Positions 1 through 10,501 of a DNA stretch of 64,000 nucleotides are shown piece by piece (within the stretch, counting starts at the first letter, position 1; every line of letters begins with the position of its first letter). The DNA is taken from NCBI GenBank assembly GCA_948146395.1, contig OX411555.1:56916187-56980186 (forward strand). Reading direction: 5' to 3'. Made by a program: the position numbers and the translations under genes. The notes under the pieces were generated by a model. It was not told the DNA's origin. It searched no databases and saw nothing but the letters and a program-made list of their open reading frames with translations. The DNA is from Fragum whitleyi. Lineage: Eukaryota > Mollusca > Bivalvia > Cardiida > Cardiidae.

Positions 1-1321
1 GATCTAGCATACTGACATGGAAACCTGCTTCTTTGTCAATCAGACCATAACAGAGTTTTGTTGTCATTTGTTTGGTGGCAAACCAGCTTGGCAAATCAGC
101 AAACGCTTGGTTTGCAAGGGACATCACTCTGTGGCACCATTCTTCCAGTGTTTCATTTTCTTCTTGTTTAGCCTGCTGGAACTGTATCATTGCTACTTCT
201 GGTGTGTGATTGTTACCAAATCTTTTCTCAAGCTTCTTCATCATGCGGCTGTAGGTTATTCGTTTGTGCCTTTCTCGCATCAATGCAAAGTATTCTGAAG
301 CTTTGTCATCTAGGCATAATCCAAGGAAAGTCATGCATTCATCATGTGACAGTGTAAATACTTCTACAAAGAGGTTGAACTTCATCTTGAAAGCCTTCCA
401 ACTCTCTTTCTCAGTGCCATCAAATCTCATTGTCTCTGGCATCCTCTCAACCAAGTAACCAATTCTGCTCTCTTGACTGGATCTGTTACCATCAATAGAG
501 CCATTACATGTTGATTGTGTATCAATGTCGTCACCATGTTGTTGTACCATGTCTTTGTCAGGAACAGAGGACTGAGCCTTTCGCAAGCCATGATCCTTGT
601 CATGTCTGAGATTGAACATCGGAGCCTTTGCCTCGGATGTCTTTCTCACAGTCTTGGGTTCTTTTTGCCAATATTGTACCATACCTTTCATGGGAACAGA
701 ATTTTGAATTTGTTCGCATCTGAGTTTGGCCATCGGAGATTTCGCCTCGGATGCCTTACTCATACTCTGAAAATTTACAATCTTTTCAATTTCTAAGTCT
801 ACAAAACTTTCAAGTTCATTTACAGCATCTTTGAGATCAGTCATCGGAGCCATTGCCTCGGATGAATCACTCATGCTAGTATTCCTAACAAAGTTTTCTA
901 ATTCTTCTATAGCATATTCTAGATCATCAGCCGTCAGAAATTTTGCTTCGGACGCTTCACTAATGCTTTTAGAATCTACCTTGTTGCCATTTTCATGTAA
1001 AGCATGTTTGAGATTGGCCATTGGAGATTTCGCCTCGAATGCCTCACTCATGCTACTGGGAGTGCACATAGTTGAGAGACTCGGATTGCAGTGTCCCAAC
1101 AATGTCGGTTCAGAATCAGAGAGGCCCAATTTATTTTCATTGCGGTGTCTCTGGACTGAGGTTGTAGAAAATGAGAGGCCTAAAGTACGGTGTCTCAATT
1201 CCACATCTTGACCTAGAGCAGCTAATTGTGATTCACAATGTGACCTTGAATTTTCTAATGACTGCTCTAATTTATTCACGAAGTCTGCCAGCCGTTTGTC
1301 ATCATCATTTCTATTCATCAT
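1..1321 (-). CDS. Retrotransposon Gag-like protein, partial (3' end off window)
   Basis: Read on the - strand, an uninterrupted frame opens at two adjacent ATG codons (1321-1319 and 1318-1316) and stays open for 440 codons to the window edge. An in-frame TAG at 1342-1340 lies upstream, so the start is well placed. Residues about 290-440 look like a retrotransposon Gag (capsid) domain: FDGTEKESWKAFKMKF, then KKLEKRFGN, then a glutamine- and glutamate-rich QFQQAKQEENETLEEW helix with the Trp typical of Ty3/gypsy-type Gag. Residues about 90-265 carry five degenerate copies of a peptide block with core SEAK-P-M--L (near residues 90, 119, 149, 186 and 227). No zinc knuckle, protease or reverse transcriptase is in view; they would lie further left. 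The gene points away from INPP5F. Identification as Gag is from motif recognition; the exact clade is not determined. The absence of stops over 1.3 kb suggests a young copy. Confidence 0.82.
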   Translation of the reverse strand, partial: MMNRNDDDKRLADFVNKLEQSLENSRSHCESQLAALGQDVELRHRTLGLSFSTTSVQRHRNENKLGLSDSEPTLLGHCNPSLSTMCTPSSMSEAFEAKSPMANLKHALHENGNKVDSKSISEASEAKFLTADDLEYAIEELENFVRNTSMSDSSEAMAPMTDLKDAVNELESFVDLEIEKIVNFQSMSKASEAKSPMAKLRCEQIQNSVPMKGMVQYWQKEPKTVRKTSEAKAPMFNLRHDKDHGLRKAQSSVPDKDMVQQHGDDIDTQSTCNGSIDGNRSSQESRIGYLVERMPETMRFDGTEKESWKAFKMKFNLFVEVFTLSHDECMTFLGLCLDDKASEYFALMRERHKRITYSRMMKKLEKRFGNNHTPEVAMIQFQQAKQEENETLEEWCHRVMSLANQAFADLPSWFATKQMTTKLCYGLIDKEAGFHVSMLD

Positions 1322-1342
1322 CAATTGTAGGAGGGCATACTA

Positions 1343-2110
1343 TGCTTAAGTTGCAATGCTGGGTCTGGTTACTAGTGTATTGCGTGAATGGTAATGCAAA
1401 TTTATCTAAATTCTATTAAATTTTCGTTCTTTTGCTATTACTATTGACACTAGATAAGATTTAATTTGGCTTTCAAAGAATTTTCAAGTTGCAACGAATT
1501 ATTTGGGTATTATTGCTATTTGAATTTTCAAAACAATAAACTATCCCTTGAGTACAGATTTTTTTTTAAAAATTCTAAACTATCCCTTGCAGACAAATTT
1601 TTTGGACCAGTCAGACGACGTTTTTACGGTAAATTTTGCAAATTGATGCAGTTAAAATGCAAAATTCGGACCACACACGACAATACAGGTTTTACCTTGG
1701 CACCGAGCAAGCACTTTCGAGACTTTTCGTTTGTTATGCCGACGCCGGAAATTTACGATGCGCACGCATACAAGTCTCCAAAACGAAAGTAAAGTAAGTT
1801 GTTAGATTGTTTCCGGTAAATTCGGGGAAGTATGGGCAATTCCACGCGAATATTCAATCGAGCTTACTTACTTCTGTCCTCCGAGCTCAAAATTTTACAG
1901 TGTTACCTCCTCTAATGGCGGTGACCTTGAGAAACTGAGTTGTTCTCACTCGACTGTAAACTGGCTATTTTGGCTGGATTCGAGTTTCTTCTGACACCAT
2001 TAAAGTGTCTTGCCTCAGGTGCTGGTTCCTTCCTGTGTCTGTGTGTGGTCTTGTGAGACCGTCAGGATATATGTGTTGTTCTCTTCCTATCTGTTTGTCA
2101 GTCTGCACCC
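1343..2110. other. Region 5' of the Gag ORF, no gene seen
   Basis: On the retroelement strand this is the expected place of its leader and possible 5' LTR. I could not define LTR ends, a primer binding site or a second LTR copy. A 13-base string AAACTATCCCTTG occurs twice (about 1541 and 1576). The open frame at 1466-1792 on the + strand shows no recognisable protein. Confidence 0.4.
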
Positions 2111-2229
2111 TAAGAGAACACCTGTAAGACTGCCTTACCACATGCTAAGGAGTGACGGGTTAACTCCCCTTGATCAGTGACCCATGACCGTGACCTAGAC
2201 TGGACACAGTGATAACCCTTAACCACAAC

Positions 2230-2445
2230 ACTTATACACTTTTTTTTACCCAAACCAGATTTTAACACGTGCACGAGAGAGAGGCAATGGATTCTAACCA
2301 CTGCTACCCATTTTCAGCTGGGTGGACTGAGGCATTGTCCATTAAGTTTCTTGCCCAAGGAAACACCTCGCCTTCACCAGTACTCGAACCCCTGACCTTC
2401 GGATCAGGAGACCGGTGCTCTACCACTGAGCTATCCAGGCGGACC
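2230..2445 (-). mobile_element. tRNA-derived SINE
   Basis: Read on the - strand from about 2445, the head resembles a tRNA: an A box TAGCTCAGTGGTAGAGC and a B box GGTTCGAGTAC at about 2380-2397, with the usual spacing. The body contains CCTTGGGCAAG and CCACCCAGCTG-AAATGGGTA blocks, which are common in SINEs of marine invertebrates. The head is continuous with the body, so this is a SINE rather than a tRNA gene. Confidence 0.8.
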
Positions 2446-2930
2446 ATATTGAAAATATAGAGGAGAGAGAAGAAATTGATAAATATTTATCTGTCTGTTA
2501 TAGAATTACTGGACCTTTCTTAAAATGACTTTATCAATAAGCAAACTACGTTTTAAGATGGGCATCCGAGTAAAGGTCTTCGCCGGTAACTAGTGAGTTT
2601 TAAATTCGAGACGAATTAACTATAATCATCTTGATTATCTCTAAATAAATCAATGGAGGATGATGTACATAAAAGTCTCTTGATCATTTTGAAAATATGG
2701 CATGATTAAATATGTTACTTGAAGGCTTGTCAATCGGCTAAATCGACTCTTTCTTCCAGATATTTTTTGTTATGAAATAGGTCAGATTAATTGAAGATAA
2801 TGTTGTCATAAATTACCTTCATCTTGGCCATACATCCTGTTAGATCAAAGGTTAAATCTTAAAGAATACAAATGAAGGCCTATCCTTTACGATTAATCTT
2901 TATTGCCCCTGATGATGTTGGATCCTTTCA
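2446..2930. other. Intergenic DNA upstream of INPP5F, no gene seen
   Basis: AT-rich sequence without an open frame of note, lying between the SINE and the presumed promoter region. Confidence 0.4.
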
Positions 2931-3145
2931 AAGGTTGAGAATTTCCCAACTTCCAGCGTCAGCCATTTGACGCTGAATACTCTTCCTTTTGAAGTTAGAA
3001 AATTACCCGCTAATTATCAAGGGAAGCAACTCGGGAAAACCGTGCAATCTGTCAAATAAGTGAAAATGGGAGAGAGTATTTTTACTTTATGAATCTAAGA
3101 TAAATCAACAATGCATTTAATTCAGAAATCAAGTGTATCTAAATG
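2931..3145 (+). promoter_or_regulatory. Presumed INPP5F promoter and 5' UTR
   Basis: This is the 215 bp immediately before the INPP5F start codon. It holds an inverted repeat CAGCGTCA-gccatt-TGACGCTG at 2954-2975. Its arms contain CGTCA and TGACG, the half-sites bound by CREB/ATF-type bZIP factors. No TATA box or initiator could be assigned, and the transcription start is not visible from sequence. The regulatory role is an inference from position and the palindrome. Confidence 0.4.
3066..3092 (+). promoter_or_regulatory. Upstream ORF 1 (8 codons plus stop)
   Basis: ATG at 3066 followed by seven sense codons and TGA at 3090-3092, 54 bp before the INPP5F start. It matters only if the transcript begins upstream of it, which the sequence cannot show. 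Confidence 0.4.
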
Positions 3146-3146
3146 A
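3111..3146 (+). promoter_or_regulatory. Upstream ORF 2 overlapping the INPP5F start by one base
   Basis: ATG at 3111 opens an 11-codon frame whose TGA stop (3144-3146) shares its final A with the INPP5F ATG (3146-3148), giving the string TGATG. This arrangement is known to allow termination-reinitiation in some eukaryotic mRNAs. The frame differs from that of the main protein. A regulatory effect depends on the 5' UTR including this region. Confidence 0.5.
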
Positions 3147-3242
3147 TGGAAATATTTCAAACGGACAACCATTACATCATTCTTGACGGGGAATATAGTC
3201 TGTGGTGTAGCAGACGCCATGGAACTCTTGAGCCCAAGACAG
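3146..3242 (+). CDS. INPP5F: INPP5F (Sac2) orthologue, coding exon 1
   Basis: This exon encodes residues 1-32 and the first base of codon 33 of a SAC-family phosphoinositide phosphatase. Human INPP5F removes phosphate from PI4P on early endosomes and endocytic carriers. The peptide begins MEIFQTDNHYIILDGEYSLW followed by C-SRR, closely matching the vertebrate INPP5F N-terminus (MELFQ...DHYI...SLWCSRR type). The start context is strong, with A at -3 and G at +4. The donor is ACAG|gtaatg, phase 1, and joins exon 2 in frame to give Thr-Gly-Asn-Asp. No stop lies in frame within the exon. The family is known; the orthology call rests on the match continuing through six further exons in the right order and phase. 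Confidence 0.9.
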
Positions 3243-4401
3243 GTAATGTAAACAATGCACCAAAACTTACCTGTCAGCATTGTCAGAGATCATAGAATCG
3301 GAGCAATAGATAAAGGGGGTAATTCCTTTTTCAAATTTAAATATTCCTCACTAAAACCTGTGTTGTTGGTACTCATTTGAAACGTCTCATCAAGATGATT
3401 TGATTGACTACCCACAATATAGGGTTTTATTGGGAGATTAAGATTCCAGACTGACTTTACCCCCTCTTACCCGGACCCTTAAGAATCTATCTGAGCAAAG
3501 AGATACAGATAGAAAATAAAAATGAATATACTTTCCAATCTAGAATATTGTTATGTTATATCAATCCAGTCATATAGTCACTTCTGATAATACCGCGGGA
3601 TCATTAGTATTGCGTCATTTGGAAAACCCCTTGATGACTACATTCATGTTTTCAGATGATCATTTAAACCTGACTTCATTATTTTGTTAAAAAACTAAAA
3701 TCAGTGAGTTGAATCATTTGGATTTGAACAATAACAATTTTTACAATATTACCATATTTTTTGCTAAGCTTAAATTATTTCTCAACCCCCATCAGCAGAA
3801 ATATGTATTATTTTGAGATTTTGATAATAATGTGGCCTAGAATTTATATCAAACAATATTGCAAATAGCCGATGGAAATAGAGAGCCTTGTTGCTGTCGT
3901 GTGCTTCTTTAAGCATGTGCTGAATCAAACTCAAGGGCCTGATTTAAGGCGCCCAGGGTGAAATTCATACATAATTGTTCAAAATTGTAAACTGGATCAA
4001 GTATATCGGTTCATTTTTACTATAATCATACATCTGCATGCATGCAGTTGTGCATTTGCAGGATTAGTTCAGATCTCCCAATTGTTCTTCTCAACAATAG
4101 TGGCAAAATCCAAATCCAACGCTAATTGCCCTGGTATGCACATAATTTGAATATTTTGTTAAGAGCATTTATAAGAAAAATGAGGGATCTACTGTTAGGC
4201 AATATCATTTCTTCAGAAGTACTTCTTAATTTATAATTTTTACACAGATTGGGAATCTGGGATACTTGGAGGATCCAGGCTAAATAAAGATTTAGAAATA
4301 GTAAATTTGATAAATGAAATATTGAAATTAATTTCAACAATTCTCTTCAGTTTTACTCAATAGCAGGGTATGGGGTTCAAACGGGGGGGAGGGCGGCATT
4401 T

Positions 4402-5985
4402 TTAGCTCACCTGAGCACGAAGTGCTCAAGGTGAGCTTTTGGGGTTACTTGATGTCCGTCGTCCATCGTGTGTCGTCCGTCGTCAACATTTACCTTGTGG
4501 ACACTCTAGAGGCCATATTTTTAGCCCAATCAACCTGAAAATTGGTCAGAATGATAATCTTGATAAAATCTTGGACAAGTTCGAAATTGGGTCAAGTGGG
4601 GTCAAAAACTAGGTCACAGGGTCAAATCTTAGAAAAACCTTGTGGACACTCTAGAGGCCATATTTTTTGCCCAATCTACCTGAAAATTGGTCAGAATGAT
4701 TATCTTGATGAAATCTCGGACAAGTTCGAAATTGGGTCAAAAACTTTGTCATGGGGTCAAATCTTAGAAAAACCTTGTGGACACTCTAGAGGCCATATAT
4801 TTAGCCCAATCAACCTGAAAATTGGTCAGAATGATTATTTTGATGAAATCTCGGACAAGTTCGAAATTGGATCAAGTGGGGTCAAAAACTTGGTCACGGG
4901 GTCAAATCTTAGAAAAACCTTGTGGACACTCTAGAGGCCATATTTTTTGCCAATTCAACCTGAAAATTGTTCAGAATGATTATCTTGATGAAATCTCGGA
5001 CAGGTTTGAAATTGGGTCAAGTGGGGTCAAAAACTAGGTCATTGGGTCAAAACTTAGAAAAACCTTGTGGACACTCTAGAGGCCATATTTTTAGCCCAAT
5101 CAAACTGAAAATTGGTCAGAATGATTATCTTGATGAAATCTCGGACAAGTTTGAAATTTAGTCAAGTGGGGTCAAAAACTAGGTCACAGGGTCAAATCTT
5201 AGAAAAACCTTGTGGACACTCTAGAGGCCATATTTTTAGCCCAATCAACCTGAAAATTGGTCAGAATGATTATCTTGATGAAATCTCGGACAGGTTTGAA
5301 ATTGGGTCAAGTGGGGTCAAAAACTAGGTCATTGGGTCAAAACTTAGAAAAACCTTGTGGACACTCTAGAGGCCATATTTTTAGCCCAATCAAACTGAAA
5401 ATTGGTCAGAATGGTTATCTTGATGAAATCTCGGACAAGTTTGAAATTTGGTCAAGTGGGGTCAAAAACTAGGTCACAGGGTCAAATCTTAGAAAAACCT
5501 TGTGGACACTCTAGAGGCCATATTTTTAGCCCAATCAACCTGAAAATTGGTCAGAATGATTATCTTGATGAAATCTCAGACAAGATTTAAATTGGGTCAA
5601 GTGGGTTCAAAAACTTTGTCATGGGGTCAAATCTTAGAAAAACCTTGTGGACACTCTAGAGGCCATATCTTTTGACCAATCAACCTGAAAATTGGTCAGA
5701 ATGATTATCTTGATGAAATCTCGGACAAGTTAGAAATTGGGTCAGGTGGGGTCAAAAACTTTGTCATGGGGTCAAATCTTAGAAAAACCTTGTGGACACT
5801 CTAGAGGCCATATCTTTTGACCAATCAACCTGAAAATTGGTCAGAATGATTAACTTGAAATCTCTGACAAGTTTGAATATGGCTCAAGTGGGGTCAAAAA
5901 CTAGGTCACGGAGTCAAATCTTAGAAAAACCTTTTAAGATTGTTAATTCAGGTGAGTGATTAAGGGCCACTATGGCCCTCTTGTT
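4402..5985 (+). mobile_element. Helentron-like non-autonomous element with ten 145-bp internal repeats
   Basis: It starts TTAGCTCACCTGAGCACGAA, a palindrome with the following GTGCTCAAGGTGAGCT, then has a GTCCGTCGTCC leader. Internally, about ten tandem units of roughly 145 bp each begin CTTGTGGACACTCTAGAGGC. It ends with CAGGTGAG (inverted copy of the 5' CTCACCTG), a GGGCCACTATGGCCC hairpin and CTTGT. The subterminal inverted block plus 3' hairpin matches Helentron-derived elements in general layout. The many open frames across the units are by-products of a repeat whose length is not a multiple of three. Classification is an inference; the array itself is directly visible. Confidence 0.75.
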
Positions 5986-6515
5986 ATCTATAGACATTAT
6001 TTTTTTTTATTGAATTTCCCCATGAAATGAAAACGAAATAATACCAGGGATTGTTCTAGTGTTTTAAGAGGCACAAACTTCTTAACCATGAAGTTTTAGG
6101 GGTCAAAACCACAAAAAATGCCAATTGTGAGTAAAATTTTGCTGGTTTCAGTATCAATTGACCTTTTTTATAAAAATATGAAGTAAGCAATTAACCTTTT
6201 TTGAAAAATTCAGTTTAAAAGGAATTTAGTTCACCAAACCCTGTTATTGAAATTCATTGAAAAAGCTTAAAGAAGATACCAGTGAGTACACAGCATTGGG
6301 ATTGGAGGCAAATAAAAAATTGTTTGTGTTCAAGTATCCTTATTGATTGAATAATCTCTGACTGCCATTAAAAGAGAATGACCATTTAACATCCACAAAC
6401 ATTCTACAAACTGGTAAAACTATCGTATTGCCTTACCAGTTGGTGTGCAACATGAAAGAGACAGCGATGCATGTTTGACAAACATGTTACTGACATACTG
6501 TATATCTGTATATAT

Positions 6516-6664
6516 ATAATACATACTTAGTGTATTATATGAAAAAAAATATCTAACGAGGTTGGGAGAATTGATCATTGTCGAGGCTATGCCGAGACAA
6601 TTATTAATTCTCACAACCGAGTTTGATATTTTTTTCATACAATACACTAAGAATGTATTATATT
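6516..6664. repeat. Near-perfect palindrome, arms about 68 bp
   Basis: The left arm includes ACTTAGTGTATTATATGAAA and the right arm its near reverse complement, around a short centre near 6582-6594 (GAGGCTATGCCGAGA). Arms differ at few positions. It is probably a foldback MITE; transcription of the intron would yield a long hairpin. Confidence 0.75.
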
Positions 6665-6826
6665 TATCTTATAACCTATATTCGTCTTGTTTTCGTCGGT
6701 GTTTCTATCTGAAATGCAAGTTTCTAAAAATAACCACATTATATCATGTTCTAAAAATAACTATGTGATATCATAAAAAATATCATACGGGATGTTATCA
6801 TACGGATATTTGTATAGTTATAAGAT
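6664..6826. mobile_element. Small inverted-repeat element
   Basis: Ends TTATCTTATAACCTATA and TATAGTTATAAGATAA are inverted copies, with internal repeated TGTGATATCAT-like strings. It abuts the palindrome at 6516-6664. No superfamily assigned. Confidence 0.5.
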
Positions 6827-7887
6827 AAAGACTAATCTTAGGCAAAACTACAACCAAACAAACACCAGTTTCAAAAAGTACTTACACCTGCCAGCCTGTA
6901 CAATCTGCGTCGTCTAACTCAGGGGTCAAATATGCCCAGATCCAGGGTTGGGGATTAGGGATCGGGAATTCAGCAAAGAAATGGAAATTAAGTTGGAAAA
7001 TCTAAAAATTCATTGTATCATTTGCTCTGTGGGTGGGTAAAATGTTGTAACTGCAGCTTTATTCAAGCAACAATATGCTAGCCTCCTGGGGAATTTAATA
7101 AGAAAAATATAAGCAATTTCAGTTTGATGCTCTGAGAAAAATTCTGGATCCTCACAGGCAAAATTTGTAGCAGATCTGAGATGGTCTTTTCTTGCTGTGA
7201 GGGTTCATTGATTCATTTACATTTGATTAAACAATGTATTTCTAAAAGAAAAAGATAACTGACTTTCATTTCCACATGAAAAGAAAGAGGGAAGAAAGAA
7301 GAGTAAATGTTAGAGAAGATATGATTACTTTCCTGCGCATAGTCATTAGTGTTAATTTAGTGTAGCAATTAATATTTAATTCATAGGCCAAGAAAACAGA
7401 GCTGCAGATAGAGGGGGGTAAAAACAGTTTCTAGATTTTTTCAGGGCTTGTGTTACCTTTTAAATTTCAGAGTTATTGACCCCTTGACCATAAAATTCTG
7501 AGGGTCAAAAGGGATTTTAGAGGGGAAAAAAAGGATAGCAAAAATGAAAACTTATCTGTCTTTAAAGTGATCTATATAACTTAAACAACATTAACAATAA
7601 AGTGCTTATGTTGTTTCATTTAAATAGATCTTTTGTAATAGTATGAAGAAAACAATTGATCTGTTTAATCTTTTATATTGCATAGTTTGCACCACTGGGG
7701 GTCAATATGACCCTTTCCGGGAATTTTTTTTAGGGTCAAACTGTGATTTTTGGGAGTCAATAGCCTGGTTTAAGGGTCAAACATGAGCCCTGTCATTTAT
7801 TGTCATCAATTAGGTAAAAAGTGAAAATCTGGGTAGTAAACCTGGGAAGAGTACTTGAATACCTGGGTATCGGGTAGGGAAGGGTAC

Positions 7888-8186
7888 CAGCCCAATTAGC
7901 TCAGTTGGTAGAACACCAGACTTCAAAACCATTGAAGTTTGACGGCGTGGATTCAATTCCTGGCTTGTACAGTAACAAACTAATTGTCTTTCGGATGAGA
8001 CGTTAGAGGCCCCGTGAGACGGTGCTGTACACCGAGCACGTTAAAGAACCATGGCGGATCTCAGCAGTAGTTTTGTCATGTATCCTTGCACTATCCCCCG
8101 TAACAACTAACCGTTTTCAAGGGGCATTGCTCATATAGGCATGTGCTACGGTAGCGACGATAAATAAATTGAAATAAACAAAAAGG
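7888..8186 (+). mobile_element. tRNA-derived SINE, second type
   Basis: The tRNA-like head has A box TTAGCTCAGTTGGTAGAAC (about 7896-7914) and B box GGATTCAATTCC (about 7951). The body contains GGATGAGACGTTAGAGGCCC and GAGCACGTTAAAGAACC, a block widespread in invertebrate SINEs. The tail is AATAAATTGAAATAAAC. Confidence 0.8.
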
Positions 8187-8278
8187 GAAGGTTAACATTC
8201 TTACCCTGGTCCTGAATCATTACCCATTATCCAACATATATAAGCACTATGTACCTTTTGGGATCCACTTCATAAGAG

Positions 8279-8309
8279 AATTTAAGACTGTTTAAAACAG
8301 TCTTAAATT
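8279..8309. repeat. 31-bp perfect palindrome
   Basis: AATTTAAGACTGTTT, one A, then its exact reverse complement. It sits in a dispersed repeat (about 8220-8375) with relatives at 14085-14195 (inverted) and 38500-38610, which share TATCAGATAGTTTTGAG and a TCTGAAGTTG string. Confidence 0.8.
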
Positions 8310-8613
8310 GTTTTCTGAAGTTGATTTCCAGATGGTTGTACAGACTTATATCAGATAGTTTTGAGAGTCCTGGCTACTTATTTGAAAAAAAAAAAAACAT
8401 TTGCAACACCTACGTCCCGTAAAACCATGTCATAATTTGTATGTTTAAACCCCTTTTATAGAAATTTTTGATCAACGATTTTATTCAGTTTATAAGATAA
8501 ATATATGAAAAGTAATCGTCAGGTACCCCAGTACCCGCGGGTAACAAGATGTTGGGTACCAGGTACAAAATTATACTTGTTCCACCTCTACTGTGTAATG
8601 CATAAAGGATCAA

Positions 8614-8893
8614 GCCGCCACCATAGCGCAGTTGATAAGGCATAAGACTTCCAATCTGGAAGTTGTGGGTTCGATCCCCGGTGGCGGCAAATATCCTTTC
8701 AGACGTTTGTCTCTCACCAATGGGTAGATAATCGTAAACCTATGTGAGATAGCAGTTGGAGGCTAGGAAAGGGTGTAATGGTAGTACAGGTGAAAGAAGT
8801 ACCAGGAATTCATTGTTAGGTGCTCTGGCCACCGCAATATAACTGTGAAATTGTTGAAAGCGGTTTAAAACCCATTCAAGCAAACAAACAAAG
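8614..8893 (+). mobile_element. tRNA-derived SINE with target-site duplication (reference copy)
   Basis: A complete copy. The head GCCGCCACCATAGCGCAGTT has an A box, a B box GGGTTCGATCCC and a tRNA-like acceptor pairing (GCCGCCA with TGGCGGC). The body includes GTCTCTCACCAATGGGTAGA and TAGCAGTTGGAGGCTAGGAA, and the tail is CAAACAAACAAA. It is flanked by 13-bp direct repeats CATAAAGGATCAA (8601-8613) and CATAAAGAATCAA (8894-8906), the mark of LINE-driven insertion. At least five other copies are in this window. Confidence 0.88.
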
Positions 8894-9125
8894 CATAAAG
8901 AATCAAGCCTAGACTGCCTGCACAACCTGAGCAGGCTGACAAGGATCAAAACTTTCCACAAAATAGGGATTTTCTGAATCTATAATTATCATTTTACTTT
9001 CCCATGAGGTTTGACATGCCACACCTTTTTTACCTTTGCTTGATAAAATCTCTTTTTCAAATATATTTGAATGGTCCATTTTAAGCTCAGCTGTTCTCTA
9101 AAAAACCCTGAGGTATTATGATCAT

Positions 9126-10014
9126 CTTGGCATTGGCGTTGATATTGGCGTTGGCGTTGGCGTGACAAACTTTAAGTGGTCATAACTTTTCAATGGTGAG
9201 TGATAGAGCCTTAATATTTCACATGATGATTGCTTGGGACAAGGCCTTAGACTGTAGGTACTAAGTTCACAGTGTAATGGTTACAAAGAGAAAAAAAATT
9301 TAATAGGCATTACTTTTTCTAATCTAAGACCCTCTTAGAACTTGCTCTATACCCAAGAACAAGCATAGATTCTAGTAAAGATTTGGTACATTTAGGATAG
9401 AAAATCAATTATCGTACATGTGATGGTTCAATACCAATAATCCTTCCCTCAATATTTATGACATTGTAACCATTGTCTGCTCTAATACTTAGAATATATA
9501 ATTTCATCTTAACCATAACCATGCTGAATTTCGAACATTCCTGTTTGGCAGGAGGTATAGACTCTAGAGGCCACAAATATGGTCTAATCTCCGATCATGA
9601 AACTTAGTCTAGATATTTGTCAGGATGAACCCTATTGAATTTAGGGCTGATCAATGTGAAATCATGGGGAAAAGGTGCCTTAATTACAATCAATTTGTTA
9701 TCAGTCTAGAGGCTGCAAATAATCTTTATGGAACTTGGTGAGAATGTTTGTCAGCTCAGAAGGATGAACCTTTTTGAAATCGGGACAGATCCATGTGAAA
9801 TAACAGAAAAAGGGGCAATAATGACTATTATCTTGTTATCTTCGTGAAAATTAGAATGTTTGAGGTCACAAGGATGAACCCTACTGAAACTTGGAAGGTT
9901 TTACTAGAAACCACAGGAAAAAGGGGCCTGAATAACAATTATCTTGTTTACACTCATCTGAAATATGTAAATAGGAGGAAGGTGAACCATAAAGGACCAC
10001 CATGGTCCTCTTGT
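9126..10014 (+). mobile_element. Degenerate Helentron-like element(s)
   Basis: It opens with TTGGCGTTGGCGTTGGCGTG hexamer repeats. From about 9555 it carries degenerate units with CTCTAGAGGCCACAAATATG. It ends GGTGAACCATAAAGGACCAC then CATGGTCCTCTTGT, the same 3' hairpin and tag as the 39 kb copy. Possibly two elements joined. Confidence 0.6.
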
Positions 10015-10130
10015 TTCGTCTGAGAATATTGCAGATTTAGCAGAAAACTATTGTTAGTGCCTATGAATTTAAAGGCTTTTAGAAAAGATTTGCACAAATC
10101 CTTCAATAAAGAGTTCTGACGGCTGCACTC

Positions 10131-10322
10131 ATTCTTTCCAGCTATTTGTCTCTCACCAAGGTGAGATAGCAGCTGGAGGCTAGTAAAGGATGTGGTGGTT
10201 GCACTTGTGAGAGAAATACCAGGAAAGTGAGGAAACCATTATTTGGTGCTCCAGCCGTCGCGATATAACTGAAAAAATGTTAAAAGCGGTGTTAAATTCC
10301 ATTCAATCAATCAATCAATAAA
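10131..10322 (+). mobile_element. SINE fragment (same family as 8614-8893), 5'-truncated
   Basis: It begins inside the SINE body (CTATTTGTCTCTCACC) and ends in a CAAT-repeat tail. The tRNA-like head is missing, as in 5'-truncated insertions. Confidence 0.75.
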
Positions 10323-10501
10323 AAGTTAAAAATTTTATATCTATAATAACAACTAAAGCTTAAGCATATAGAGTTCCTCAAGCCATGGTTGGGCCTGTAC
10401 CATGGACCTCCAGGGCACAAATTGAGGGGTTTTACCACTATGCCACCGAGGCAGTCAAAATGAGTTGGATTGATTATGGGAAGGGTTATTAGGTGATCTA
10501 A

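Noticed and set aside
1466..1792. 108-codon + strand frame near the Gag ORF as a first exon of INPP5F
   Set aside because: The true first coding exon was found at 3146-3242 with matching residues and phase.
4542..5590. Chain of overlapping open frames encoding similar MVRMIILMKSRTS-type peptides
   Set aside because: They are frames of the 145-bp tandem repeat, shifted by one base per unit; no coding bias, splice context or known domain.
4490..5935. CRISPR-like array
   Set aside because: Units are directly contiguous 145-bp repeats without unique spacers, in a eukaryotic intron.
8614..8690. Possible tRNA gene (A box, B box, acceptor pairing)
   Set aside because: It continues into a SINE body and tail and has target-site duplications; other SINE heads in the window have the same structure.
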